The notes: a model not told the origin generated them from the sequence alone. A stretch of 64,000 nucleotides of DNA from Clostridia bacterium (GCA_017631795.1 JAGBSO010000016.1:142332-206331); one strand, 5' to 3'; positions 9,392 through 18,030 are shown, counted from the stretch's first letter. A program made the numbers and translations.

Positions 9392-10909
9392 TTATTCCTC
9401 CAGCTCCAGTTTTTCCAGTTGAGTTATTATTTCCTTCTGTCTTTCATAAAACAGAAGTTCTTTATTATGGTTAAAATATTCCTTACAACCGTAACGGCTG
9501 ATAAAATGTGCACCGTAGTAGCTGATTGTAAGCTCTGTGACGAGAATCAGTATTTCCTGACCTTCACCGAAGACTTCTTCACAGAAAACAAAAGCATTGG
9601 AAAGCTTTTTACCTGCTGCATCTGCATCTTTTTTCAACTGCTTTGTGTAGTTATCAAATTCTTTTTTTATCAGCGCAAATGCCTTGTTTCCATCATCCGG
9701 ATGTTCTTTTGTGAGCATTTCTTTTATGCCTTCAAGAGCATTTATTGTGTGCTTCAGAACAATGCGTTTCTCCTGTGAAAGAGTGCCTGCACGGCTACTT
9801 GTTGCAATTGATTCTTCTATTCCTGAAATCTGCTTTTCAATTTCGCTGATTGAATCTGCTTTCGGTCTTGCCAACGCCATTTTTACATTCTTAAGACAGT
9901 TGAGAAGTCCTTTTATTACATCTTCAGAATTGCATACCGCTTTAAGTTCAGCTGTTATTCCGTCAATAATAAGGCCGAGAAGAGAAAGTCTTTCATCAAA
10001 TTTCGCATTTTTTGCTCGGATTTTTATGCCGTCATCTGCTTTTCCTGAAAGAATTGCATCAATCTGATAGTCAGATTTATATTTATTCCACAGGTCGTAA
10101 TAAATTGAAAATTCTTTTGCAATTTTTTTATTCTGAAGATACTGCGACACCAGCTTTTCATCAACGACGATATTATTCTTTTCGTAAAGCTTTATCATGT
10201 CTGAAAGGTCTGTCCAGCCTCGGGCGGTAACAAAGCTTTTGCCGTCAACAGTGGTTTCTATTCTGTAGAAATCCCCCTTTTTTATGTCAAGGTATGTGGT
10301 AATAGCGGCATGAACACCTGATTTATAGGCATATTCCTTCCATACATCAAAAATCGGCTCACAGTCTATTCTTTTAAGTCTGTCCCATGTTACTATATCA
10401 AACTCACGCACGGAGTTGTTATACTCGGGAGGATTACCTGCAGTTACAACAATCCAGCCCTCGGGCACACGGTGTCTGCCGAAAATTTTATACTGCAAAA
10501 ACTGAAGCATCGCAGGAGCTAGTGTTTCGGAAACACAGTTTATTTCATCAAGGAAAAGGATTCCCTCTTTAAGCCCCGTCTCTTCAATCATATCATAAAC
10601 CGACGCAATGATTTCACTCATTGTGTATTCCGACACTTCGTATTCTTTACCGCCGTAGGTCTTTTTTACAATAAAAGGAAGACCGAGAGCCGACTGACGT
10701 GTATGATGAGTCATTGAATAGGATACAAGACCTACCCCCAATTCTTCGGCAATCTGCTGCATAATAGCTGTTTTTCCGATACCGGGAGGGCCCATAAGAA
10801 ACACAGGTCGCTGCGCTTCAATGGGAATGATATAATTCCCGAATTCATCTTTTGTAAAGTATGCCGTTATGGCATTTTTAATCTGTTCTTTAGCTTGCTT
10901 GATGTTCAT
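9392..10909 (-). CDS. MoxR-type AAA+ ATPase
   Basis: The 505-residue protein has Walker A GPPGIGKT (about residues 38-45), Walker B GILFLDEINC (about 115-124) and sensor-1 VVTAGNPPEYN (about 155-165), all typical of the MoxR branch of AAA+ ATPases. The C-terminal 250 residues are mostly helical and poorly conserved. MoxR proteins work as ATP-driven chaperones with VWA-domain partners, and the VWA gene is in the same operon (12847-14247). It sits 1 bp after the DUF4760-like gene and 3 bp before the LRR-DUF4132 gene, so translation is probably coupled. It acts in the cytosol. Confidence 0.88.
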   Translation of the reverse strand: MNIKQAKEQIKNAITAYFTKDEFGNYIIPIEAQRPVFLMGPPGIGKTAIMQQIAEELGVGLVSYSMTHHTRQSALGLPFIVKKTYGGKEYEVSEYTMSEIIASVYDMIEETGLKEGILFLDEINCVSETLAPAMLQFLQYKIFGRHRVPEGWIVVTAGNPPEYNNSVREFDIVTWDRLKRIDCEPIFDVWKEYAYKSGVHAAITTYLDIKKGDFYRIETTVDGKSFVTARGWTDLSDMIKLYEKNNIVVDEKLVSQYLQNKKIAKEFSIYYDLWNKYKSDYQIDAILSGKADDGIKIRAKNAKFDERLSLLGLIIDGITAELKAVCNSEDVIKGLLNCLKNVKMALARPKADSISEIEKQISGIEESIATSSRAGTLSQEKRIVLKHTINALEGIKEMLTKEHPDDGNKAFALIKKEFDNYTKQLKKDADAAGKKLSNAFVFCEEVFGEGQEILILVTELTISYYGAHFISRYGCKEYFNHNKELLFYERQKEIITQLEKLELEE

Positions 10910-10910
10910 T

Positions 10911-11362
10911 TTATTTCACCGCTTTGCTATTCTTTTGTTTTGCCATCCACTCAAATACTTCGTGAATGTTTTCATAATAATCCTCATTTTTGTATCTGTT
11001 TTTACAGTCAATTATCGGTTCGATTCTTGCTTTTATTGCACCGTCAAGGTAGTCATTAGCAAGAGCAAACACAGTTTTTTTATCATAAATATTCTGATTT
11101 ACACCCACACAGAAATGCTCTATACGCGCTATGTATGAGCTGATTTTTTATACTCTTCAGAACGGGGATTTTTTGCAATTTCAGCAATCTGAGAGGGAGT
11201 ATAGTAGTTGAGATAATCGAGTGACTGCTCCTGTAATTGATTATATGCATCAAGCGTTGCCTGTCTGCGGTCTCTTTTTGCTGTCCAGAAAAATGAATAT
11301 AAAGAAAATCCGCCTGATGCAACTGATAGTACAATTGCAATGATTGATAACACTGTTTCCAT
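10911..11362 (-). pseudogene. DUF4760-like membrane protein gene with a frameshift
   Basis: Two adjoining frames appear to be one gene. The first (11129-11362) encodes an N-terminal membrane segment (VLSIIAIVLSVASGGFSLYSFF) then RRQATLDAYNQLQEQ and ends EEYKKSAHT. The second (11108 down to 10911) reads GVNQNIYDKKTVFALANDYL. Upstream of its ATG the same frame continues as SYIARIEHFCVGVNQ, the segment expected next. The frame changes at a run of six A/T bases at 11144-11149 in codons for YKK. One extra A would join both parts into a protein of about 150 residues. The family is recalled from the pattern 'RIEHF..GVN..IYD', so DUF4760 is tentative. This could be a true loss, a sequencing error in the homopolymer or a programmed slip. 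Confidence 0.65.
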
Positions 11363-11371
11363 TTTTTCTCC

Positions 11372-12835
11372 TTATTCTTTCGCAACAAAGGGAATATTGT
11401 TTTCTTTTGCATACTGCTCGGCATAAGAACCTGCGGGGGCGTGGATGATCAGATTATAACAATCCCGAAATGCTTTTTTTTCGATTTTAGTGACACCGGC
11501 GGGAATCTCAAGGTCTCTTAATCCGACACAATTGTAAAATGCACATTCTCCTATGTATGTTAAATGCTCAGGCAAAACAATATCACTCAGCTTGAAGCAT
11601 TGAAAAAAAGCACCATTGCCTATTTTTTCGATACTTGCAGGAATTTCTATCAACTTCAGTTTATGACAGCCATAAAAAGTTTCTATGCCAATTTCCGTAA
11701 TTCCTTCAGGAATATACACTTCTGTAATCTGACTTGCCCAAATACTTTGCTTTGCATTTCGTGCTGACGAAAACAGTTCTTCTCCCAATTTTGTCACCGC
11801 TTTTTTGCCGATACGGGGCGGTATACTGATTTTTTTGCCGTTTTTTTTATACTTCGTAAGCTCCAGCGTGCCGTCTTCTCTTTTTTTCGCAGTCCACAGC
11901 TTCGTCATTTTTTCAGGAGCAAAAGGATCATTTTCTGTTTTTTTCGTTTTCGGCTTCTTCGGTTTTTCACTTTCGTCTAAAGAAAGTAGATTTTCACTAT
12001 CGCCTTCATTCGCATTTTTCCAGTTCAGCAAAAACGCAATACACTGGTCGGCATTAGATGCAATGGCGGGATCAATAAAATCAGCAACAACATTCTTTTT
12101 TGTGATTTTTCCGCTGTCGTTGAACAGGTCAAGCCACTGAACCAAATCATTTTCAAAAATGTATGGAAGGATACGTTTTTTCTGAGAAAGAATGTACTGA
12201 TTATAGGATGCGACGATGTCGGGATCGGTAAATCTTTCTCTTTCATACAGATAACCTCGCACGGCAATAAGTTTATCTTTCGGATCACTGAAATCTTTCA
12301 AAGATATTCCGGGAGCAACAATAGAGGATAGATTGTTGCAGTCTTGCAGAATACCGTGATTGCATCTCAGACCTTTGAATAAAGCAAAAAGATTCTTCGT
12401 AACAGACATAGGAAGAACAACTGTTTCCAAATCATCGCAAAAAGCAAATGCCAGGTCTTCTATGTAACTGATACCCTCAGGTACTACGATCCGTTTCAAA
12501 CTGCTGCATCCTTCAAAGGTATATTGACAAATCCGTCCAAGTCCGGTAGGTATCTCCACGTCGATAAGAGCTTTGCAGGACATGAAAGCAGAATCGTGGA
12601 TTAATTCCATACTATTTGGTAAACGGATATGCGCCATATTCCTGCTGAATGCAAAGGCTCTACGCCAGATAATGCTAACGCTATCTGGAAGAAAAACACT
12701 TGTTATAGTATCATTATACGCAAAAGCTTCAGGTCCAATTGCTATTACGCCGTCAGGAACCACTACATCTCCTCCAGCTCCTTCATATTTTTTTAATACA
12801 CCATTTTCGATAACAAAATCTTTTATATCGCTCAT
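11372..12835 (-). CDS. Cytosolic LRR_5 repeat protein with split repeat arrays
   Basis: The 487-residue protein starts with the header DFVIENGVLKKYEGAGGDV, nearly the same as the LRR-DUF4132 protein. An LRR_5 array (about 25-150) is followed by a helical module (about 185-270: YNQYILSQKKRILPYIFEND ... ADQCIAFLLNWKN). A Lys-rich linker (KPKKPKTKKTEND) leads to a short domain (ISIPPRIGKKAVTKLGEELF) and a second LRR array (about 370-470) ending HAPAGSYAEQYAKENNIPF. The helical module recurs in the gene at 14283-15239. No signal peptide is visible, unlike secreted BspA proteins. It lies between the VWA gene and the DUF4760-like gene, about 10 bp from each. Confidence 0.8.
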   Translation of the reverse strand: MSDIKDFVIENGVLKKYEGAGGDVVVPDGVIAIGPEAFAYNDTITSVFLPDSVSIIWRRAFAFSRNMAHIRLPNSMELIHDSAFMSCKALIDVEIPTGLGRICQYTFEGCSSLKRIVVPEGISYIEDLAFAFCDDLETVVLPMSVTKNLFALFKGLRCNHGILQDCNNLSSIVAPGISLKDFSDPKDKLIAVRGYLYERERFTDPDIVASYNQYILSQKKRILPYIFENDLVQWLDLFNDSGKITKKNVVADFIDPAIASNADQCIAFLLNWKNANEGDSENLLSLDESEKPKKPKTKKTENDPFAPEKMTKLWTAKKREDGTLELTKYKKNGKKISIPPRIGKKAVTKLGEELFSSARNAKQSIWASQITEVYIPEGITEIGIETFYGCHKLKLIEIPASIEKIGNGAFFQCFKLSDIVLPEHLTYIGECAFYNCVGLRDLEIPAGVTKIEKKAFRDCYNLIIHAPAGSYAEQYAKENNIPFVAKE

Positions 12836-12846
12836 AATAATTCTCC

Positions 12847-14247
12847 TTATATCTCATCTTTCTGCAAAACCAATTTTATCGCCCATGGTGGTACATCCGG
12901 ATTGTTGTATTCATCATCCACAAAAACAAATGCTGTGTCATATGCAGGCATTTTTTCAGGAAAAGTACCGTAGCCGTCTGTGAAATAAATCAGTCCTTTA
13001 AGATTGGTGAATTCCTTTTCATCAATCAATTTTTGTGTGAGTTCAAATACAGGTCTGAAATCTGTGCCGCCAAGTCCGTGAATCTGCATCGTTTTCAGAT
13101 AATTGTCAAACTCTTCCTGATTGGTTATTTTAACATGCTCCTGAATTTCAGCATCACACTGGATAATATGTAAATTTATCTTGCTGAAAAAGCTTTCCGT
13201 GCTTTTCAGTACATTATATGTTTTCTGCACAAACTTCTGCACCAGCTCTCCTGATGTTGAGCCTGATGTATCAATAGCAATAACAAATTCTTTTATACGC
13301 TTTACATCTTTATATTCAAGCGGTTCAATAAGAGGCATTTTTTCATACATTTTAAGGCCATAGGTATAGAATATGTAATCAAATTCATCATCATTGATTT
13401 TCATTGCTTCGCCCATTACTGCAAACTTTTTAAGAAATGATGTATAATCATATTTCTCCCGGTTTACAGCAGTGAGATTCTGTGTCATAGAGCTGGGGAT
13501 ATTGCCCTTCTGTTTTCCGAAAGTTTCAATATCAACCTGCATTCTTTCAGAAATATCTGACCATATCTGCGACATTTCAGCAGAAAAAGCACCTTTACCG
13601 TTGCCTTCTTCTCCGTCACCGTCTGCGTTATCTCCGTCTTGTTTACCGTATGAGCTTCCGCTTCCGTAAGAAAGTCCGAAGACTGCGGCAATTTCATCCT
13701 CAGTCATATACCAGATTTCATGGTTATCTGCATAGAAATATCCTCTGAGCTGTGCCATTTTTACAGGATCGGCAACATTGTCCCTAAGATAAGCATAAAT
13801 TTTTTCCGCTGTCAGAAATTTCATCTCTTTTTTCAGATTGTCAATAAAACTTTGCTGGTTCTTTTCACGTAAGGTTTCAACCGCTTTAAGGCCAAGCTCG
13901 GTGATGATATTTTCAACTGCAATATCACAGGCAAGATCCCAATATGAACGGTTTAGTGTGGGATCCATATATATATGACGGAACACACAATGCATAACGA
14001 TATGAAGATAGTCACGCACGGGAATTTCCTTGGCAAGCTTATAATTTTTCAGTATATGAGAAGGATTATATAAAATGTGTTTTCCGTCAGTCAGAAGTGT
14101 TGAATCATCTATAGGATAAAATTCAAACTGACTCAGTGCCGAATCAAGAAATCGCAGATTGACAAGGAGTGTATTGCGTGAAAGAATCAGCACATCACGG
14201 GCAAGTTTATCAAGTTGTTTTTTCTGTTCTTCGTTCACTAGAAGCAT
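12847..14247 (-). CDS. VWA-like protein with N-terminal metallopeptidase-like domain (DUF2201 type)
   Basis: The 466-residue protein has an N-terminal region with LHIVMHCVFRHIYM (about residue 80), a HxxxHxxxxH arrangement like the putative metallopeptidase domain of DUF2201 proteins; the classical HExxH Glu is absent. A Gly/Asp-rich linker (about 200-220) separates it from a VWA-like domain with a MIDAS: AIDTSGSTSG (DxSxS, about 320), GGTDFRPVF (Thr, about 390) and YFTDGYGTFPE (Asp, about 430). Pairs of MoxR ATPase and VWA protein are well known, the ATPase remodelling the VWA partner or its cargo. It is 11 bp upstream of the next LRR gene. Confidence 0.85.
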   Translation of the reverse strand: MLLVNEEQKKQLDKLARDVLILSRNTLLVNLRFLDSALSQFEFYPIDDSTLLTDGKHILYNPSHILKNYKLAKEIPVRDYLHIVMHCVFRHIYMDPTLNRSYWDLACDIAVENIITELGLKAVETLREKNQQSFIDNLKKEMKFLTAEKIYAYLRDNVADPVKMAQLRGYFYADNHEIWYMTEDEIAAVFGLSYGSGSSYGKQDGDNADGDGEEGNGKGAFSAEMSQIWSDISERMQVDIETFGKQKGNIPSSMTQNLTAVNREKYDYTSFLKKFAVMGEAMKINDDEFDYIFYTYGLKMYEKMPLIEPLEYKDVKRIKEFVIAIDTSGSTSGELVQKFVQKTYNVLKSTESFFSKINLHIIQCDAEIQEHVKITNQEEFDNYLKTMQIHGLGGTDFRPVFELTQKLIDEKEFTNLKGLIYFTDGYGTFPEKMPAYDTAFVFVDDEYNNPDVPPWAIKLVLQKDEI

Positions 14248-14282
14248 CCCTTACTATATTTAATATCATATCCGATATGTTT

Positions 14283-15239
14283 TCAGTTGTGGCTTCTCCA
14301 CTCCAACAAGAATGCACAACACTGAACGGCATTTGCTTTTTGTGCCGGGATTAAATATACATCTTCAAAGTCTTTCATATTTATTTTTCCTGATTCAGCA
14401 ATATACCGAAGACCGTCAACCAGATCATACTGGTAGAAAAACGGAAGATATCTTAATTTCTGCCTGACGATATATTCTATATTTTCCCTCATTATGTACT
14501 GATTCTTGAAAAGCTCAACATCATTCATAAAGCCTATTACTGCTTTTTGTTTTAATTCAGGAGTACTAAGTGAGCTTATGTCGATACCCAATGCAACCAG
14601 TTTATACATTGTACAGCCTGCAAATGTATATTCTCCCAGATATCTGACAGTTTCAGGGAGATAAATACTTCTGACATTTCTTATCTCTCGTCTTTCACCG
14701 ATACAAGTCATTTCAACTATTTTCGACTCAAAAGCTCTGTCTTCAATCAATTCAACTCCATCAGGAACCTTAAGAATATCATCGCAACCACAGTATGTAT
14801 AAAGCTTTTTATTCACAATTACATATCCGTTTTCATCAGCCAGACTATCACAGTTGAAAAATGCATATTTACCTATTGAATCGACCTGTTCAGGCATTTT
14901 AACAGAATTGAGCATTTTACAACCTGAAAAAGCACTGTCACCGATTTTATCCATTATATCAGGTAAACAAACAGTCTCCAGACCGGAACATTCAAAAAAC
15001 GCATAATTTGCTATTTTGTTAACTGATGACGGCAATTTCACTTCTTTCAGATTGTGACATTTTGCAAAAGACCGCTGTCCGATCTCTGTTAATGTTTCTG
15101 GAAACAAAACAGAACAAATATTATCACAATTTGCAAAGACATTTGCGCCTATGCTTTTAACGCCTTCAGGAATAATCAATTCACTTTCTCCTTCAGGAAT
15201 ATATTTTTTTACTTTGTTTTTTTCAATAACTAATGCCAT
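14283..15239 (-). CDS. Cytosolic LRR_5 repeat protein with CxxFLLEW helical module
   Basis: The 318-residue product carries LRR_5 repeats at about residues 20-215 (for example SIGANVFANCDNICSVLFP), with a break of the type ENGYVIVNKKLYTYCG seen in the other operon LRR proteins. Residues 225-318 form the helical module shared with the 11372-12835 protein (YIVRQKLRYLPFFYQYDLVD ... AVQCCAFLLEWRSHN). There is no signal peptide. It lies 35 bp upstream of the VWA gene and 27 bp after the radical-SAM remnant. A role as a recognition subunit for the MoxR/VWA pair is inference. Confidence 0.78.
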   Translation of the reverse strand: MALVIEKNKVKKYIPEGESELIIPEGVKSIGANVFANCDNICSVLFPETLTEIGQRSFAKCHNLKEVKLPSSVNKIANYAFFECSGLETVCLPDIMDKIGDSAFSGCKMLNSVKMPEQVDSIGKYAFFNCDSLADENGYVIVNKKLYTYCGCDDILKVPDGVELIEDRAFESKIVEMTCIGERREIRNVRSIYLPETVRYLGEYTFAGCTMYKLVALGIDISSLSTPELKQKAVIGFMNDVELFKNQYIMRENIEYIVRQKLRYLPFFYQYDLVDGLRYIAESGKINMKDFEDVYLIPAQKANAVQCCAFLLEWRSHN

Positions 15240-15266
15240 TATTTTTTCCTTCTTTCAATTTATCCT

Positions 15267-15593
15267 TTAATCTTTCAAGACTCTCTTCATCAAACAAATC
15301 CGAATCAACAACTGCTCTTCTGCAATCCGTCGGAAGTCCTCTACAGCCATATTTGGCTTTTCAACTGTCAATCCGCTCTGATAACAACCGATCCCTGCTT
15401 TAACACACAAACCGGTTTTACCGTGAATACAATGTCCCATAATTCCCACATCAATCAGATGCGGAAAGGATGCCATGAATGGGTCAACACCGGTATCATT
15501 ACCGTCATCATCCAGAATGCCTGTACGGATATATACACCTGTAACACTGTCAAAGAAATATCTGAAATTGTATTTTTTTATCTTCAAATGCAT
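15267..15593 (-). pseudogene. Internally deleted radical-SAM-type protein remnant
   Basis: The frame encodes 108 residues. The first 90 or so read like the start of a clostridial radical-SAM protein with a cysteine cluster (FPHLIDVGIMGHCIHG, GLCVKAGIGCYQSG, then PNMAVEDF). After VEDFRRIAEE the frame runs out at LMKRVLKD. In the +1 frame the same DNA reads CRGLPTDCRRAVVDSDLFDE and then ESLERLKDKLKEGK up to the next gene, which looks like the genuine C-terminus of a longer protein. The middle, with most of the barrel, is therefore probably deleted, joining the two ends out of frame. Family assignment is from memory of similar sequences. Confidence 0.5.
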
Positions 15594-15797
15594 ATCGCAT
15601 AAGCATACACCATCATTTCTGATATTTTTATTCTGTCAGAAGCTTATAAATACTGAGCTTTTTCAATTGCAGATTTTTGAATGTCATTATATCATAAACT
15701 CATTTGTACTCTTATTTATAATTTTATATCCGGTTTAACACTAAGTAAGTATGGTTGAAAAACAATTGCTGTACATTGTTGGTTTTCTTTTTATATT

Positions 15798-16844
15798 TTA
15801 ATTTATCGCTTCAAACGGAATATTGTATGCTTTTGCATATTCTTCAGCACAACTTCCTGCAGGAGCATGGATTGTCAAGTTTTCACAGCTTAAGAAAGCA
15901 CTTCTTCCGATATCCGCAACACTGCCTGGAATTGTTATACTTATCAGGCTTGTACAGTTTGCAAATGCCCATTCACCGATTGATGTTACACTATCGGGAA
16001 TTGTTATCTGCTTGAGATTCACGCAATCCCAGAATGTATAACCTTCGATTGATGTTACACCGTCCGGAATTGAAATTTCGTCAAGATTCGGGCATTTGCA
16101 GAATGCTTTCAAACCGATTTGATTTACTTTGTCATGCATCACTACTTTTTTGAGATTTTCACATGCGCCCACAGAACAGGCGTCGATAACGGTTACTCTT
16201 GCGGGGATAATCAATTCTTCTGCATCGCCATAATAACCGCACAAAGTATTGCAGACAATATGGAATCCGTCTGCATCCTGCAATTTCGCACAAAGGTTGA
16301 ATGTGCAGCAACCAACCTTTGTCAGGCTGTCAGGAATATTGATATTTTCAAGATTATGGCATCCGCAGAAAGCAAAATCTCCTATTGATGTAACGCCTTC
16401 AGGTATTCTGACACTTCTGAGAGATGTGCAGTTTTCAAAAACTTCGTTTTCAATCCTTGTAACACCGTCGGGGATTATCAGATCTTCAGCATCACCGTAA
16501 TAACCTGACAACACACCGCAAACAATAACAAATCCGTCTGTATCTTTAAGATTTTCACAGTTATTGAATGCAGATTCTCCGATTGACGGTATACTTTCGG
16601 GAATAGTAAGATTTTTAAGGCTGCTGCAGTCAAGGAATGCAAACTTACCGATTTCCGTAACACTGTCAGGAATAACTACCGACTGCAGAGATTCAAGCGC
16701 CTTCATCTGTGCACGTTTCTGCCCTATATACTTCAAGCGTTCTGGAGAAAAAAGCTGATCGCCAAGAGCAGAAACCCTGCATTTTCCGATTCTTTCAGGT
16801 ATTTTTACCGCTTTGCGTTTCCCCTTATACATAGTGAGCATCAT
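15798..16844 (-). CDS. Cytosolic LRR_5 repeat protein (probably 5'-frameshifted)
   Basis: The 348-residue product starts with a domain seen inside the 11372-12835 protein (KRKAVKIPERIGKCRVSALG then DQLFS). About ten LRR_5 repeats follow, with two breaks ending CGVLSGYYGDAEDLIIPDG and CNTLCGYYGDAEELIIP. It ends HAPAGSCAEEYAKAYNIPF, the same cap as its paralogue. The ATG at 16844 has no ribosome site, and its frame stays open upstream as HAFEQLSDDT. This suggests that the gene really starts in the upstream small frame (16841-16993) and has lost frame near 16870. Confidence 0.75.
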   Translation of the reverse strand: MMLTMYKGKRKAVKIPERIGKCRVSALGDQLFSPERLKYIGQKRAQMKALESLQSVVIPDSVTEIGKFAFLDCSSLKNLTIPESIPSIGESAFNNCENLKDTDGFVIVCGVLSGYYGDAEDLIIPDGVTRIENEVFENCTSLRSVRIPEGVTSIGDFAFCGCHNLENINIPDSLTKVGCCTFNLCAKLQDADGFHIVCNTLCGYYGDAEELIIPARVTVIDACSVGACENLKKVVMHDKVNQIGLKAFCKCPNLDEISIPDGVTSIEGYTFWDCVNLKQITIPDSVTSIGEWAFANCTSLISITIPGSVADIGRSAFLSCENLTIHAPAGSCAEEYAKAYNIPFEAIN

Positions 16845-16993
16845 TGTATCGTCAGAAAGCTGCTCAAAGGCATGTTATACATATTTGTCTTTTTATAAAT
16901 TTCCTTTATTGCCCTCAGCGATGCTTCAAAAATTCTGCATGCATTTGCAATTTTTTTATTCATAGCCTTATTGTTATTTATTGTGTCTGCCAT
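16841..16993 (-). CDS. Small N-terminal fragment, first frame of the LRR/MoxR operon
   Basis: ATG 16993 follows a GAGG ribosome site and starts a 50-residue product (MADTINNNKAMNKKIANACR...) rich in helix-forming residues. It ends four bases inside the following LRR gene. Near CCTTTGAG the reading could pass from MYNMPLSS to MYNMP-FEQLSDDT, the frame of the LRR protein, so both are probably parts of one gene. Alternatively it is a small protein translationally coupled to the LRR gene (overlapping stop and start). Confidence 0.5.
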   Translation of the reverse strand: MADTINNNKAMNKKIANACRIFEASLRAIKEIYKKTNMYNMPLSSFLTIQ

Positions 16994-17038
16994 AACTATA
17001 CCTCGCAATTTGTATTTATATGACATTTTTATGTAATC

Positions 17039-17067
17039 AGTATAATACTTTACATATTAAATGTCAA
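17039..17067 (-). promoter_or_regulatory. Sigma-A promoter of the LRR/MoxR operon
   Basis: On the minus strand TTGACA (17067-17062) and TATACT (17044-17039) are separated by exactly 17 bp. The first start codon (16993) is 45 bp downstream. I see no operator palindrome around it. Confidence 0.75.
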
Positions 17068-17219
17068 TTTTTTTGTATTTATTCTCCACATAAAGCACAA
17101 AAATAAGCAATCAATTTATTCAATATATACATATAATTGGACATTTTTATATTATGAACGCTGATTACCGATTGTATTATACAATATAAAAAGCACAATA
17201 AAAAGGACATTAAAAAGAA

Positions 17220-17244
17220 AGCAGTCCTCATAGCGAGAACTGCT
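17220..17244 (-). terminator. Minus-strand terminator hairpin
   Basis: AGCAGTTCTC and GAGGACTGCT form a 10-bp stem on the minus strand, followed by TTCTTTTT. It lies downstream of the exonuclease remnant. The rest of 17068-17346 is AT-rich without a gene. Confidence 0.5.
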
Positions 17245-17346
17245 TTGCGGTAACATAACAACTAAGTCATATGAGCTTTTATTTTATAAATCAAAATTTG
17301 TTTCGGCATAGTGATATTCTTTTTCATTCCAAGTAAATTATATCAC

Positions 17347-17392
17347 AAAACGGACTACTTTCCTACCTTTCGGTAAGTTTGTAGTCCGTTTT
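17347..17392 (+). terminator. Hairpin with AAACGGACTAC stem, likely bidirectional terminator
   Basis: AAAACGGACTAC pairs with GTAGTCCGTTTT across a 22-bp loop, with A and T runs on the two sides. It overlaps the 3' end of the exonuclease remnant. Confidence 0.5.
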
Positions 17393-17605
17393 CTTTTTGG
17401 GCTGTTTTTTACAGCCCCCATTTTTTTGTTTAATTTTAACACAGAAAAGTTTTATCCAGACTTCAGCCATCATTCGCACATCAGTAATTGCATCATGGCT
17501 GCACAGGTCAAGTCCTGATAATTCCTGCATATTGCTGTTGAAATAAATATCTTTCGATTCAAGCAGTGTTGCAAGGTCATAAAGCGGAAATGGCGCAAGA
17601 CAACA
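17363..17605 (-). pseudogene. C-terminal remnant of a DnaQ-like (DEDDh) exonuclease
   Basis: The minus-strand frame reads PLYDLATLLESKDIYFNSN and SGLDLCSHDAITDVRMMAEVW. The latter resembles the final H..D motif of DEDDh 3'-5' exonucleases. The N-terminal DxE and first Asp motifs are absent because the frame is cut off at about 17605 by recombinase sequence on the other strand. The last residues are encoded by the terminator hairpin. Confidence 0.4.
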
Positions 17606-17607
17606 GT

Positions 17608-17925
17608 ACAAAAGATTCTTGCACAGCAGGAATACTGCGATGATGTTATCAATTTCAAAACTTTTTCAAAGAACTTCAAGAATAAAACCCGTCTTAACAA
17701 TCCTGTTGAGAATTGGAAAATTTTCAAGAATGTTCACGAGCCTATTATCGACAGGGATACCTTTGAAACTGTTCAGAAGATGAAGGCAAAGGCAAAAACC
17801 GCAGCCAACGGGTGGTGATCCACTACCGGTTTATCGGCATCTTGGATTATCCCCAAAACGAACCGGCATACACCGCAGATACCCGCAAGGGTGTGGCAGT
17901 GAAGTACGTCACAAAATCTGCCTAA
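17608..17925 (+). pseudogene. Large serine recombinase remnant (two pieces)
   Basis: The first piece (to about 17818) reads QKILAQQEYCDDVINFKTFS and NWKIFKNVHEPIIDRDTFE followed by VQKMK, a close match to the 'Recombinase' domain of large serine integrases. It stops, and a different frame continues as HYRFIGILDYPQNEP and YTADTRKGVAVKYVTKSA before a stop at 17925. That looks like the extreme C-terminus of the same kind of protein. The resolvase catalytic domain and the middle are missing. The fragment lies about 100 bp from tRNA-Pro. Confidence 0.65.
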
Positions 17926-17934
17926 AACAAAAAA

Positions 17935-17956
17935 GAGCAGGCTTCAAAACCTGCTC
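17935..17956 (+). terminator. Short hairpin after the recombinase remnant
   Basis: GAGCAGG and CCTGCTC form a 7-bp stem with A-rich sequence before it. It was probably the terminator of the lost recombinase gene. Confidence 0.4.
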
Positions 17957-17990
17957 ACTTACATCAACAAAGATTCTCTGCAAAGAAAAA

Positions 17991-18028
17991 TCGAGTGTTC
18001 ATAACTCAAATACGTTATGAACACTCGA
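17991..18028 (-). terminator. Terminator of tRNA-Pro
   Basis: A perfect 15-bp inverted repeat (TCGAGTGTTCATAAC and its complement) with an 8-base loop lies directly after the tRNA 3' end on the minus strand. It is followed by TTTTTC. Confidence 0.8.
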
Positions 18029-18030
18029 TA

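Noticed and set aside
17079..17261. 60-codon minus-strand frame
   Set aside because: AT-rich sequence, no ribosome site, and the frame covers a terminator hairpin.
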